Positions 50,968-59,593 of a stretch of 64,000 bases of DNA are shown in pieces. Source of the stretch: an uncultured Bacteroidales bacterium (GTDB lineage Bacteria; Bacteroidota; Bacteroidia; Bacteroidales; FEN-979); NCBI GenBank assembly GCA_903916595.1, contig CAIWXI010000050.1, forward strand, positions 1-64,000, in the 5' to 3' direction. Positions within the stretch are counted from its first letter, which is position 1. Every line of letters starts with the position of its first letter. A program made the translations under genes and the position numbers. The notes below the pieces were generated by a model. It was not told where the DNA came from. It made no database searches and was given only the letters and a program-made list of their open reading frames with translations.

Positions 50968-51774
50968 ATGAATTCATCCCTTAAGAAGTTAGTCCCGTTC
51001 TGGCTGGCAAAGAAGCTGAGAGGAATGTATCAGAAGACTTCGGCATTTATTCTGCATGGGGATACATATTACTGCCCATATTGCAGAAATTTCTTCCGCA
51101 AATTTCGTTCCGGAGGTATTGATCTACCCGTAATCTACCAGAAGCAGATTATTGGAGCAGGATATCGTCTGAACAACGTTTGTCCCCGTTGTTATTCTCT
51201 CGACAGAGACCGTCTGGTGTATCTTTTTATGAGCGAGAAAACGAATATGTTCACAGCCCCTCTGAAAGTATTCCATGTTGCTCCTGAAGCTTGTATTCGC
51301 TCTGTTTTGAGCAGCCTGCCTAACATTACCTACGAGGCAGGAATGAAATATCAGGAAGGTTTTTATTACGAACAGAGTACTAATATCCTTGACATCACCA
51401 GGCTTGCTTTTGAAGATGACTCCTTCGATGTGATCATTTGTAATCATGTGCTGGAGCATATTCCCGACGATCGGAAAGCCATGGGGGAACTTCACCGCGT
51501 TTTAAAACCGGGAGGCTGGGCTGTTCTTCAGGTCCCTGTTTCAAAGATTCTGGAGAAAACTTTTGAGGATCCTTCTGTGACAACACCGGAACAGCGAGAG
51601 AAAATATTCGGACAATATGACCATGTACGCATTTACGGGCAGGATTATTCGAGCCGGCTTGAGAGCAAAGGTTTTACAGTTAAACGCCACAACCCCTACC
51701 GGGATAAATGGCCTGTTGAACTTGACAAATATTCGATCAATCCGGAAGAAGATTTATTTATAGCCTACAAATAA
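50968..51774 (+). CDS. SAM-dependent methyltransferase with N-terminal zinc-ribbon-like motif
   Basis: This 268-residue protein has an N-terminal CPYC (about residue 36) and CPRC (about residue 73) pair, the pattern of a zinc ribbon. A class I methyltransferase domain follows: VFHVAPEACIR (motif I region; the usual Gly-rich loop is weak), DDSFDVIICNHVLEHIPD and LHRVLKPGGWAVLQVP. It ends 6 bp before the hybrid kinase gene. The context suggests methylation of a sugar of the polysaccharide or of a precursor; the target is unknown. Confidence 0.82.
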   Translation: MNSSLKKLVPFWLAKKLRGMYQKTSAFILHGDTYYCPYCRNFFRKFRSGGIDLPVIYQKQIIGAGYRLNNVCPRCYSLDRDRLVYLFMSEKTNMFTAPLKVFHVAPEACIRSVLSSLPNITYEAGMKYQEGFYYEQSTNILDITRLAFEDDSFDVIICNHVLEHIPDDRKAMGELHRVLKPGGWAVLQVPVSKILEKTFEDPSVTTPEQREKIFGQYDHVRIYGQDYSSRLESKGFTVKRHNPYRDKWPVELDKYSINPEEDLFIAYK

Positions 51775-51780
51775 ACCAAG

Positions 51781-53196
51781 ATGAACACCTTTACAATAAT
51801 ACTGATCTTTTTTCTAATAGCGTTGATCGCGGGTTTAACTCTGCAATTCTTTTCTCTCAGAAAGAAATCATTCATGCTTAACCTGAAACTAAAGGAAAAA
51901 GAAGAAGAGCTTAATAAAGCCCTGGCAAAAGTCAGAGACTATGATCTGGAGATTGAGAAGACCGTAAATTCGAGAACCCTTATCATTAAAGAGGAATACG
52001 ACGAGAAAAGGGAAAAGGATATGGTTTTGAAAAAAGCCCTGAAGAAAGCAGAAGACGCCAATTTTCTTTTGAATTCTTTTCTTTCTAATGTAAGTTCAGA
52101 GATCCGGACTCCATTAAATAACATTATAGGTTTTGCAAGCCTTCTTGAGGCAGAACTGTCGATGCTGGAGAACAAGGAGTTGTTCGACTATGCGCACGCG
52201 GTGCTGGAAAGCGGTGACCGCCTGCTGCATTTATTAAACAACATTATTGATATCAGCAGGGTTGAATCCAATGACTTTAGCCTGAAGCCGGTACCTTGCT
52301 CTCTGAACGGTATTGTCGCGAACACCATTCAGGTATATCTCTTTCAAGCCAATAAGAAAAAACTGAAACTGAATTTCAAACCGGGAAATATTCCTGAAGC
52401 TTTTGCCGACGAGACCGGCTTGTCAAAAGCGCTCAGTGTTATTTTGGATAATGCGATTAAATTTACAGAGCAGGGCTTTATCAATATTTCAACCGAATAT
52501 CACAAGAACGATAACCGGATCTCGGTAAGAATTAAAGATACCGGAGCCGGTATAGACACTGCGTTTTTGCCCGAGCTCATGGCCCCGTACAGAAGCGATA
52601 CTACCGGCTTCTCAAAACAAGGCAAAGGGACAGGCCTGGGACTACCTCTGGCTAAAAGCCTGCTTGAGATGATGCAGGGAGCGCTGGAGATTCAGTCGGA
52701 AAGAGGCATTGGGACAACAGTGACTCTTTACTTGCGGGCCACAACAGTACAAGCGCAAGAAACCACGCATCCCGACAATGATCTGAAGAAAAAAGCAAAA
52801 GGTTTGCATAACCTTGACATCTTTATTGTTGAAGACGATTTGATGAACAAGCTTGTGCTCACCGAGATGACCAAAGCGCTGGGCCGTGTTGTTGCAGCCG
52901 TGAATGGTGACGAAACCCTGAAGATCATCAGGAGCCGGGCCGATGAAAACAAGTTTTTTGATATCATGCTGTTCGACATCAACCTGCCTCCTCCCTGGGA
53001 CGGGGTAAAGCTGATGCAGGAAATCAGAAAAACATGGAAGCAATACAGAGATATTCCGTTCATTGCCCAAACAGCTTATGCGATGGCCGGAGACCGGGAG
53101 AAACTGCTCGAGTCTGGGTTTGACGATTATATTTCCAAACCCATCAACCAGCAGCAATTATATTCGATAATGAAAAACCAATTGAATAAGTTTTGA
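51781..53196 (+). CDS. Hybrid histidine kinase lacking the phospho-acceptor His (pseudokinase)
   Basis: This 471-residue protein has one membrane helix (about 3-25), a coiled coil (about 30-100), a HisKA-like domain, a HATPase domain and a C-terminal receiver. In the HisKA H-box the usual SHEIRTPLN reads SSEIRTPLN: the acceptor His is Ser106 (codon TCA at 52096-52098). The ATPase keeps its N-box (ILDNAIKFTEQG), DTGAGID and GKGTGLGLPLAKSL. The receiver keeps acceptor Asp399 (LFDINLPPP) and Lys (YISKPINQQQ). It could still bind ATP, form dimers and receive phosphate from another kinase. The intact hybrid kinase begins 4 bp downstream. Confidence 0.92.
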   Translation: MNTFTIILIFFLIALIAGLTLQFFSLRKKSFMLNLKLKEKEEELNKALAKVRDYDLEIEKTVNSRTLIIKEEYDEKREKDMVLKKALKKAEDANFLLNSFLSNVSSEIRTPLNNIIGFASLLEAELSMLENKELFDYAHAVLESGDRLLHLLNNIIDISRVESNDFSLKPVPCSLNGIVANTIQVYLFQANKKKLKLNFKPGNIPEAFADETGLSKALSVILDNAIKFTEQGFINISTEYHKNDNRISVRIKDTGAGIDTAFLPELMAPYRSDTTGFSKQGKGTGLGLPLAKSLLEMMQGALEIQSERGIGTTVTLYLRATTVQAQETTHPDNDLKKKAKGLHNLDIFIVEDDLMNKLVLTEMTKALGRVVAAVNGDETLKIIRSRADENKFFDIMLFDINLPPPWDGVKLMQEIRKTWKQYRDIPFIAQTAYAMAGDREKLLESGFDDYISKPINQQQLYSIMKNQLNKF

Positions 53197-53200
53197 TTTT

Positions 53201-54514
53201 ATGGATGGATTAAAGTTAAACGAGCTGGAGTCCCGAATCCTGGAACTCGAAAGCAAAAATGCTCAGGTGCTCAAAGAACTTGAGATAGCAAGAATGAAAG
53301 CTTATGATGCCGACCATACCAAAACTATCTTTCTGGCCAATATGAGCCACGAGATCAGGACCCCGATGAACAGCATTATTGGAATTTATAATATCCTTGA
53401 CCAGACTAACCTTAGTCCGGAACAACGTGAACTGCTGGAAGTTATCAATATATCCAGCCATAATCTCCTGGCTATCATTAACGATATTCTTGATTTCTCA
53501 AAAATAAAAGCCGGTCAGCTGAAACTTGAAAACAAGCCCTTCATGCTCCATGAGGAAATTCACCAGGTGATCAAGATGTTGTTTCTCAGGGCAAAAGGCA
53601 AAGGTATAGAGCTATCATACAGGATACAGTCGGCCGTACCGGCATGTATTATAGGGGATGCCATTCGTTTGCATCAGATCCTGGTGAACCTTACTAATAA
53701 TGCATTAAAATTCACTCCCGAGGGGTCTGTTGTAGTTTCAGTAGAGCTTATTGATCCGGGCCGGCTTGACGATATGAGGCTTACCGATTATTTACCCGAC
53801 TCCATTTGTGCCATGGATCGCCTTCCAGCGGGGCATATCCTGTTGAAATTTGAAGTAAGTGATACCGGTGTGGGAATCCCGGAAGAAGAACAGCCAAACC
53901 TCTTTAAGGAATATGCACAGGTGGATAGCCCCCTGCTAAAACAATTTGAAGGTACCGGTCTCGGGTTATCAATCTCGAAAAACCTGATTGATCTGATGAA
54001 AGGAAAAATCGGGGTGATCAGCAAAAAGGATAGTGGTTCTACTTTCTGGTTTACCTTACTATATGAAGTCGGCGATGCGGAAGCCTTCATGAACAACATC
54101 AAGCGGGAACAACTTCAGATTAAAAAGAGCAGGACCTTAAACATACTACTGGTAGAAGATAACATCCTGAACCAGAAATTTTGTGCCACTACTCTGAGCA
54201 GAGCCGGCCATCACGTTGAGGTCGCAGAAAACGGGAAAATTGCATTTGAGAAATTTCGTGAAACACATTACGACTTGATCATCATGGATATAGCTATGCC
54301 GATAATGGATGGTATTGAAGCAACCCGGATAATCAGGAACTATGAGACAGAGAGAAAATCAGCAATACCACCCGTTAAGATCATTGCAGTAACGGCCCAT
54401 GTAATCATGACCGACCGTGAAAAATGCCTTCTCGCCGGGATGAATGAATATCTTGCAAAACCATACAGGCCGAAAGAACTCACCGATGCAATCGATTCCC
54501 TCGATATCAGGTAG
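53201..54514 (+). CDS. Soluble hybrid histidine kinase
   Basis: The protein has 437 residues with no membrane helix. A short coiled coil (about 5-35) leads into HisKA, with acceptor His50 in NMSHEIRTPMNS. The HATPase domain (about 140-290) has LVNLTNNALKFTPEG, DTGVGIPE and GTGLGLSISKNL. The C-terminal receiver has acceptor Asp363 (LIIMDIAMPIMDG), the EDN acidic set and YLAKPYRPKE. It has no sensory domain of its own. It follows the His-less kinase by 4 bp, so it may take its signal through pairing with that membrane-bound partner. Its stop abuts the stop of the convergent T9SS gene. Confidence 0.93.
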   Translation: MDGLKLNELESRILELESKNAQVLKELEIARMKAYDADHTKTIFLANMSHEIRTPMNSIIGIYNILDQTNLSPEQRELLEVINISSHNLLAIINDILDFSKIKAGQLKLENKPFMLHEEIHQVIKMLFLRAKGKGIELSYRIQSAVPACIIGDAIRLHQILVNLTNNALKFTPEGSVVVSVELIDPGRLDDMRLTDYLPDSICAMDRLPAGHILLKFEVSDTGVGIPEEEQPNLFKEYAQVDSPLLKQFEGTGLGLSISKNLIDLMKGKIGVISKKDSGSTFWFTLLYEVGDAEAFMNNIKREQLQIKKSRTLNILLVEDNILNQKFCATTLSRAGHHVEVAENGKIAFEKFRETHYDLIIMDIAMPIMDGIEATRIIRNYETERKSAIPPVKIIAVTAHVIMTDREKCLLAGMNEYLAKPYRPKELTDAIDSLDIR

Positions 54515-57500
54515 TTATCGTTTTACAACCTTTACAAAGTACTCCCTGTCGCCGTGCCTCAGCAGGAGTATATATGTGCCTGATGCGGTATTTGGTAACG
54601 GTATAGTTGTGGTCTGACTGATTATGGAACATGAAGTGATCAGTTCTCCCCTAAGGTCAAACAGTCTGAACTGATCTCCCTTACCGGGATTCTCTTTCAT
54701 GACGATGCTGATACTTTCATTGAAAGGATTAGGATAGACCGATACCATATCCTCAGAAGTTAGCTCATTGATCGCGGTAGGATTTTTTATAAAAGTGATT
54801 CGGGCAGTATCTCTTGCAACACAAGCTTCCCTGGTCACATAGACCCATATTTTCAGCAGTCCCAATCCATGATTTACAGAATCGGCAATGGTTATCTGGG
54901 TTGTATCACCATTGGACCACAGATAGTTATCGGCGCCCGGACCTGCGTTTAGGATGAGTCTTTTATTAGCATAAAGAGTTGTGTCGGGTAAGCCCGGAAT
55001 AACCGGAATCGGGTTGACGGTAACATAAACCGTATCGGCAGTATAACATCCGTGTTCAGTCGTTAATCCGTACCATACAGTGTCTATCCCTGCATTAGCC
55101 AGTTTTGGACAGAATAAACTGCCAAGTACCCCGGATGTTCCTCCGAAATGTCCGTTCCAGGGAGTACCCTGCATAAGCACACAATTCTCATCAGCACAAT
55201 ACTGCTTAAAGAGCCCTGAGAGTTTTACCACCGGAACCGTCTCAACATGAATCACACAGGTATCTTCAGCGGAGCAATCCCACTGGTTCGTTACATGGAC
55301 TGTATATACAGTAAGCGTATCGGGCATAACTGTAATGGAAGCAGTGGTATCGCCTGTACTCCATAAGAACTGCGTGCCTCCCTCTGCTGTAAGCACTACT
55401 GAAGTGCCGGCACATATCGTTGAATCAGGAAAAAGTGCGGGCACAGGGAAAGGATGACGCGTGATATAAATACTGTCGCGATTAATATTTCCCATAAGGT
55501 TATAAACCATTACACGATACATTGTACTGATCACTGGAGAGACCGTTGGGTTATAAATTGTGGAGTCGGTCATTGTAGAATCATAGGGAGAGGACGTCCA
55601 TACAATATAATCTGAACTAGTAATCGTGTCGAGAATAGAGATTGTTATACTTTGGCCAGAGCATCCCGTGGGGACAGAATCGGACCTGAACCTGAAAAAA
55701 CAGCTGTCGGTCATCCCGTCTGGGCTCTGAGCAACCGCGTACATGCTGTCTCTTCCGATCCAGAATGAATACGGTTTATTGACTTTCATTAATCCTGCAG
55801 CATTAACTGAAAATCTCAGAGAATGATTTCCCCTGAAAGTCCAGGAAATCTCAGAGGGCTGATAAATTGAATCAATCACCAGAGAGCTGAGGTCAATTGA
55901 AGGAAACTGGAGGTTTGCTGTTTCAGTCTGTAAAGGATATTTCGATTTATTAAGGAAGCCTGACGAGCGGAATTGAATACCGCTTACTTTCACCGTGTCG
56001 TGATAGGCCGAATCATGGGTTATTGTAAAATTCGCGACAGTAGCTGAATCAGGTACATAAACAATATTTTGATATTGCATCCAGGCCGTGGAATCTGAAT
56101 TTACTTCAAAAGAAACCGTTTGGTTAAATTCCGGAAAATTCACTGTAATAAGCACCTTGCTGGTGTCGTTACCTGAAGATCTGGTAGATATCTGAAATAC
56201 ATTGGCCCTCTTTTCGAGCCCGGCCAGTCTGTTTACCTGGCAAACCGTTCCTCCCCCATTGATCTTAAAACATTTTCCACCGCTGTATGGAACTCCGTCG
56301 GTCTGATCAAACCGGCCAGCGATAACAGTTGTATCTTTGTCGAATCCATCCGGCCAGCCATCATTATCCATGTCGACGTCAAGCCTGGGAAAGATATTTG
56401 TCACCTTTTGTGCTATACTGTCGTAAATCAATGATTTCCACTGCGAATAAGTCCTGATCGGAATGTTGTTCGCTGAACACCACACAAGCAGGCTGTCCAT
56501 CCTTTGAAGGTAAGCATTCCAGCCTCCGTAGGAGTTTGTGAGCCTGGCTAAATCAAAAAGGACAAAATGTTTGGCAACTGCATCAGCAATGAGATGCGAG
56601 TTAAACCTGAAGGTTGAGCTCTCCATTGATAAGGCTTCACTTCCAATTCCAAATTGTTTGATTTTCTGCGGATTGTATTCGTTATAACACAGGCTTGTTG
56701 GGGTAATAAACGAACTAGCCTGCTTAAAACCAAGCCTGTTTCCGAGTATGGCCTTTATCTTTGCAGGACTGATCCAGGGATATTGGCCATAAGGCTGAAT
56801 CCAGGTATAGGGTCTGCCAAGATTGATCGAGTCGAATATATCAAGCGATCGTCTGCCAAGGAGATTAACTGCCGAATCATGCATTACCACATCATTGTTC
56901 TTTAATTTGTGATAACGGAAGAACCACTGATCGGCAAAGGTAATGGTCTCGTCCCAGAACGATTTCAGGTACAGCGTGTCGGGATCGGAGATATTCACAG
57001 ACTGAACGTTATAGAATAAGCAAAGACGGTTAACCGGTCCTTTAAGATATACTGCAAAGTAGGCAGAAGGTGGCAGAAGGTCATGGAATTCACCGGGGTT
57101 ATAGCTGATCACCATATTCCCGAGTAAATTAATATAGCCTTCGCCATGAGGATGAGTAGTGTCATCCGAAGTATATTTAAGGCATATTTTCTGGCCATTA
57201 ATGTGATCCACGCCAGGCTTATTCCTGTATAAATTTGTATCCTGATAAGTTAACACGTTGAAAAATTGTGTGGCATGCGTCGGAGTGTTATCCATAAGCT
57301 CTATTCCGCGTTGCGAAAAAGCTCTTAAGGTATCGGTATATTGGGGGACCAGTGGAAGTATATATGACGTGACTGAGATGGAATATTTCTGACCATGAGC
57401 TGATAGCAGGGAATCAAAGGAATGTAACTTGTTTACCGGAGGATTTTCATCGAGTCTGAAGCCTATTCCGCTCCGCTTTGTAGCATTCTGGCTCTTTGCT

Positions 57501-57568
57501 GCTGCAGGTATAAGAACCCCCAGGGCGCAAATCAGCAGCAGACCGTTTGTTATTCCCTTGAGTATCAT
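54515..57568 (-). CDS. Large secreted protein with T9SS type A sorting domain
   Basis: This 1017-residue protein has a signal peptide (about 1-25). The N-terminal region (about 30-430) is a globular domain with ISVTSYILPLVPQYTDTLRAF and RGIELMDNTPTH, reminiscent of a NodB-like or glycoside-deacetylase-like barrel but without safe catalytic motifs. A DMDNDGWPDGFDKD thrombospondin type 3-like calcium loop is at about 405-420. Ig/PKD-like beta-domains (about 650-910) and a type A sorting domain (VYPNPFNESISI ... YILLLRHGDREYFVKVVKR) end it. It is exported through T9SS and anchored or released at the surface. It starts 2 bp after the PorP/SprF gene. Confidence 0.8.
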   Translation of the reverse strand: MILKGITNGLLLICALGVLIPAAAKSQNATKRSGIGFRLDENPPVNKLHSFDSLLSAHGQKYSISVTSYILPLVPQYTDTLRAFSQRGIELMDNTPTHATQFFNVLTYQDTNLYRNKPGVDHINGQKICLKYTSDDTTHPHGEGYINLLGNMVISYNPGEFHDLLPPSAYFAVYLKGPVNRLCLFYNVQSVNISDPDTLYLKSFWDETITFADQWFFRYHKLKNNDVVMHDSAVNLLGRRSLDIFDSINLGRPYTWIQPYGQYPWISPAKIKAILGNRLGFKQASSFITPTSLCYNEYNPQKIKQFGIGSEALSMESSTFRFNSHLIADAVAKHFVLFDLARLTNSYGGWNAYLQRMDSLLVWCSANNIPIRTYSQWKSLIYDSIAQKVTNIFPRLDVDMDNDGWPDGFDKDTTVIAGRFDQTDGVPYSGGKCFKINGGGTVCQVNRLAGLEKRANVFQISTRSSGNDTSKVLITVNFPEFNQTVSFEVNSDSTAWMQYQNIVYVPDSATVANFTITHDSAYHDTVKVSGIQFRSSGFLNKSKYPLQTETANLQFPSIDLSSLVIDSIYQPSEISWTFRGNHSLRFSVNAAGLMKVNKPYSFWIGRDSMYAVAQSPDGMTDSCFFRFRSDSVPTGCSGQSITISILDTITSSDYIVWTSSPYDSTMTDSTIYNPTVSPVISTMYRVMVYNLMGNINRDSIYITRHPFPVPALFPDSTICAGTSVVLTAEGGTQFLWSTGDTTASITVMPDTLTVYTVHVTNQWDCSAEDTCVIHVETVPVVKLSGLFKQYCADENCVLMQGTPWNGHFGGTSGVLGSLFCPKLANAGIDTVWYGLTTEHGCYTADTVYVTVNPIPVIPGLPDTTLYANKRLILNAGPGADNYLWSNGDTTQITIADSVNHGLGLLKIWVYVTREACVARDTARITFIKNPTAINELTSEDMVSVYPNPFNESISIVMKENPGKGDQFRLFDLRGELITSCSIISQTTTIPLPNTASGTYILLLRHGDREYFVKVVKR

Positions 57569-57570
57569 TT

Positions 57571-58506
57571 TCAGTAGTCTTTAATCTTTAGAGGAGTCAC
57601 TTTCTTACTGTCTTTCGACCGAAGGGTATATCCCAGTGTGATTTCATGAGTTCCACCGCTTTTACCCATCATTGCACTGCCTGAAAATTCATAGTTGTAA
57701 GCCAGCACGAAAGAGTTTGCAATAGAGAGCCCTGCATTCACAACAATCACATTTCCTTTACGGTATAACAAACCCAGCCAGTAACTATCCATATATTTCA
57801 CCATTACACCGGCATCGATAAGCCATGGAGTATATTGCATATTACGGTAAAGCACGTCAAACTGCATTCCCCAGTCATTCGAAAAAGCAAGTGTGTAATT
57901 CAGATAAAGCAGGAAATTAGTACCCATGGTAAGGTAGTTGGAATACTGGGTATCGCGATATAAGGACCGGTTATTAAACAGATAAGGGAAGGCAACGCAA
58001 ACATTCAGTGTTTTGAATGAATACATAAGACTTGCTCCAAAGTTGATAAACGTTTCAGTAGTTTTACCCGATCCGTTAAGTAATGGATCATTTTGATTAG
58101 CAACGATAAGATTTGAAAGATCGATTGAATTCTGGTACAAATTCGGGGATACCCCGAAATGAAGAAAGTGATTTTTTGCTATCTGAAGGTGATAGGCATA
58201 ATTAAGGCTTACCGAGAAATACCGGACTATTCCGGCCTTATTGATAAGAATATTTGTTCCAAGGCCCATGTTCTTCAAAGGGATTCCTTCTATATTCACT
58301 GCACCTGTTACCGGGGCTCCCGGTATGCCTGTCCATTCATTTCGCTGAGTAAGATAGACCTGGAAAAGTGAAGCAGTCCCGGTGAACGATGGCGCAAGGA
58401 TACCCGGGTTAATGCGGTATTCATCCAATATCGGATATTGCTGGGCTTTAATCATCGCCGGGATAATTAACAGAAAAAGAAACAGCATCCGGTACCTGGT
58501 CATCAT
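57571..58506 (-). CDS. PorP/SprF-family type IX secretion outer-membrane protein
   Basis: This 311-residue protein has a signal peptide (about 1-22, MIKAQQ) and the family start QYPILDEYRINPGILAPSFTG. Beta-barrel strands follow (FLHFGVSPNLYQN, YWLGLLYRKGN, FVLAYNYEFSG, HEITLGYTLRS). In gliding bacteria SprF is needed for secretion of the type B adhesin SprB and pairs with its cognate substrate. Here the upstream gene encodes a type B CTD protein, so a cognate pair is plausible. The stop is 2 bp from the start of the large T9SS protein gene. Confidence 0.92.
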   Translation of the reverse strand: MMTRYRMLFLFLLIIPAMIKAQQYPILDEYRINPGILAPSFTGTASLFQVYLTQRNEWTGIPGAPVTGAVNIEGIPLKNMGLGTNILINKAGIVRYFSVSLNYAYHLQIAKNHFLHFGVSPNLYQNSIDLSNLIVANQNDPLLNGSGKTTETFINFGASLMYSFKTLNVCVAFPYLFNNRSLYRDTQYSNYLTMGTNFLLYLNYTLAFSNDWGMQFDVLYRNMQYTPWLIDAGVMVKYMDSYWLGLLYRKGNVIVVNAGLSIANSFVLAYNYEFSGSAMMGKSGGTHEITLGYTLRSKDSKKVTPLKIKDY

Positions 58507-58522
58507 TAAGACGTTCCCCTGG

Positions 58523-59584
58523 TTATTTTAAAATATTTACGTTTCCCTGGTAAAGGACCTGGTTAATACAGCGCACAAAATAATAATACGTATCATTTGC
58601 CAGCTGTTTTCCGTTAAAGGTTCCATCCCAGGTATTTTTATAGTCACTGCTTGAAAAAACTTCTATGCCATAGCGGTTAAAAACATTCACCTGGCAGGGT
58701 TTAAAAAAATCAAGGTTGAGAATTTGCCAGTAGTCATTATACCCATCCCCATTTGGAGTAAAAATATTGCAAATCACAGGATCGGCGGCACGCTCCTTCA
58801 CAATAACATGGAAGCCAGCCTGAGCGAAGCATCCAGATGAGTAGACTGTGGCCGAATAGTACCCTGCAGAGGTTATCATTATGGAAAAGGATTTAGCTTT
58901 GGTGGACCATGTAACACTGTCATAGGTTCCCTGAACACTTGCAAAGAGACTGTCTCCAGCAATCATAATAGTGTCTCTCGAGAATTCAAAAACAACAGTC
59001 GGAGGACCTGCCACAAATACAGAGTTTTTTATAGAATCCAGACAGCCTGAAGGGAAACTGGCAATAAGGTCCACGTTGTAAATTCCAGAATCTGCGTAGA
59101 AATGCACCGGATTCTTCACCCCTGCAAGCGTTGTTCCGTCACCAAATCTCCAAAAATAGGAGACTGCCGTATCACCTTCAACAATAGTGTGGTTTGAAAA
59201 GCTTACAGGTTCCTGTGTGCAGCTTGAAGATGATGTAAACAGGGGCTTGAGATAATTTACCGGTACCAGCTTATATAAAGCTTTTGCCAGTCCGTTTTCG
59301 GAGATCGCTTTTAATCCAACGTTATGCAGGCCGGCCGTTGCGAAGCTTATCTCGTTGACGGTGTCGTTCCCATCGTCGAATTTTCCATCACCATTAAGAT
59401 CCCAGGCCAGGGAAATAATACTGTCGCGGGGCTGGGCTGAAGTATCAGCAATTTTGCAAAGACTTTGAAAATGAGTGATTTTCGTAAGGCAGACCGTGTC
59501 GAATGTAAAATTGACAACAAGTTCCTGCCCCCGGGAGGGCAGGAACCAGGTCAATACTATTATCGCCAACAGGATTCTCCTCAT
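58523..59584 (-). CDS. PKD protein with gliding-motility C-terminal (T9SS type B) domain
   Basis: This 353-residue secreted protein has a signal peptide (about 1-19, LPSRGQ). Ig-like repeats include a PKD domain with YFWRFGDGTTLAGVKNPVHF. The C-terminal type B sorting domain has CNIFTPNGDGYNDYW, FNRYGIEVFSSS, WDGTFNGKQL and YYYFVRCINQ. Type B substrates are usually handled by a PorP/SprF partner, found 16 bp downstream in the same transcript. At 353 residues it is small for an adhesin; it may form a surface structure or be a minor subunit. Confidence 0.9.
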   Translation of the reverse strand: MRRILLAIIVLTWFLPSRGQELVVNFTFDTVCLTKITHFQSLCKIADTSAQPRDSIISLAWDLNGDGKFDDGNDTVNEISFATAGLHNVGLKAISENGLAKALYKLVPVNYLKPLFTSSSSCTQEPVSFSNHTIVEGDTAVSYFWRFGDGTTLAGVKNPVHFYADSGIYNVDLIASFPSGCLDSIKNSVFVAGPPTVVFEFSRDTIMIAGDSLFASVQGTYDSVTWSTKAKSFSIMITSAGYYSATVYSSGCFAQAGFHVIVKERAADPVICNIFTPNGDGYNDYWQILNLDFFKPCQVNVFNRYGIEVFSSSDYKNTWDGTFNGKQLANDTYYYFVRCINQVLYQGNVNILK

Positions 59585-59593
59585 CGCAGAACC

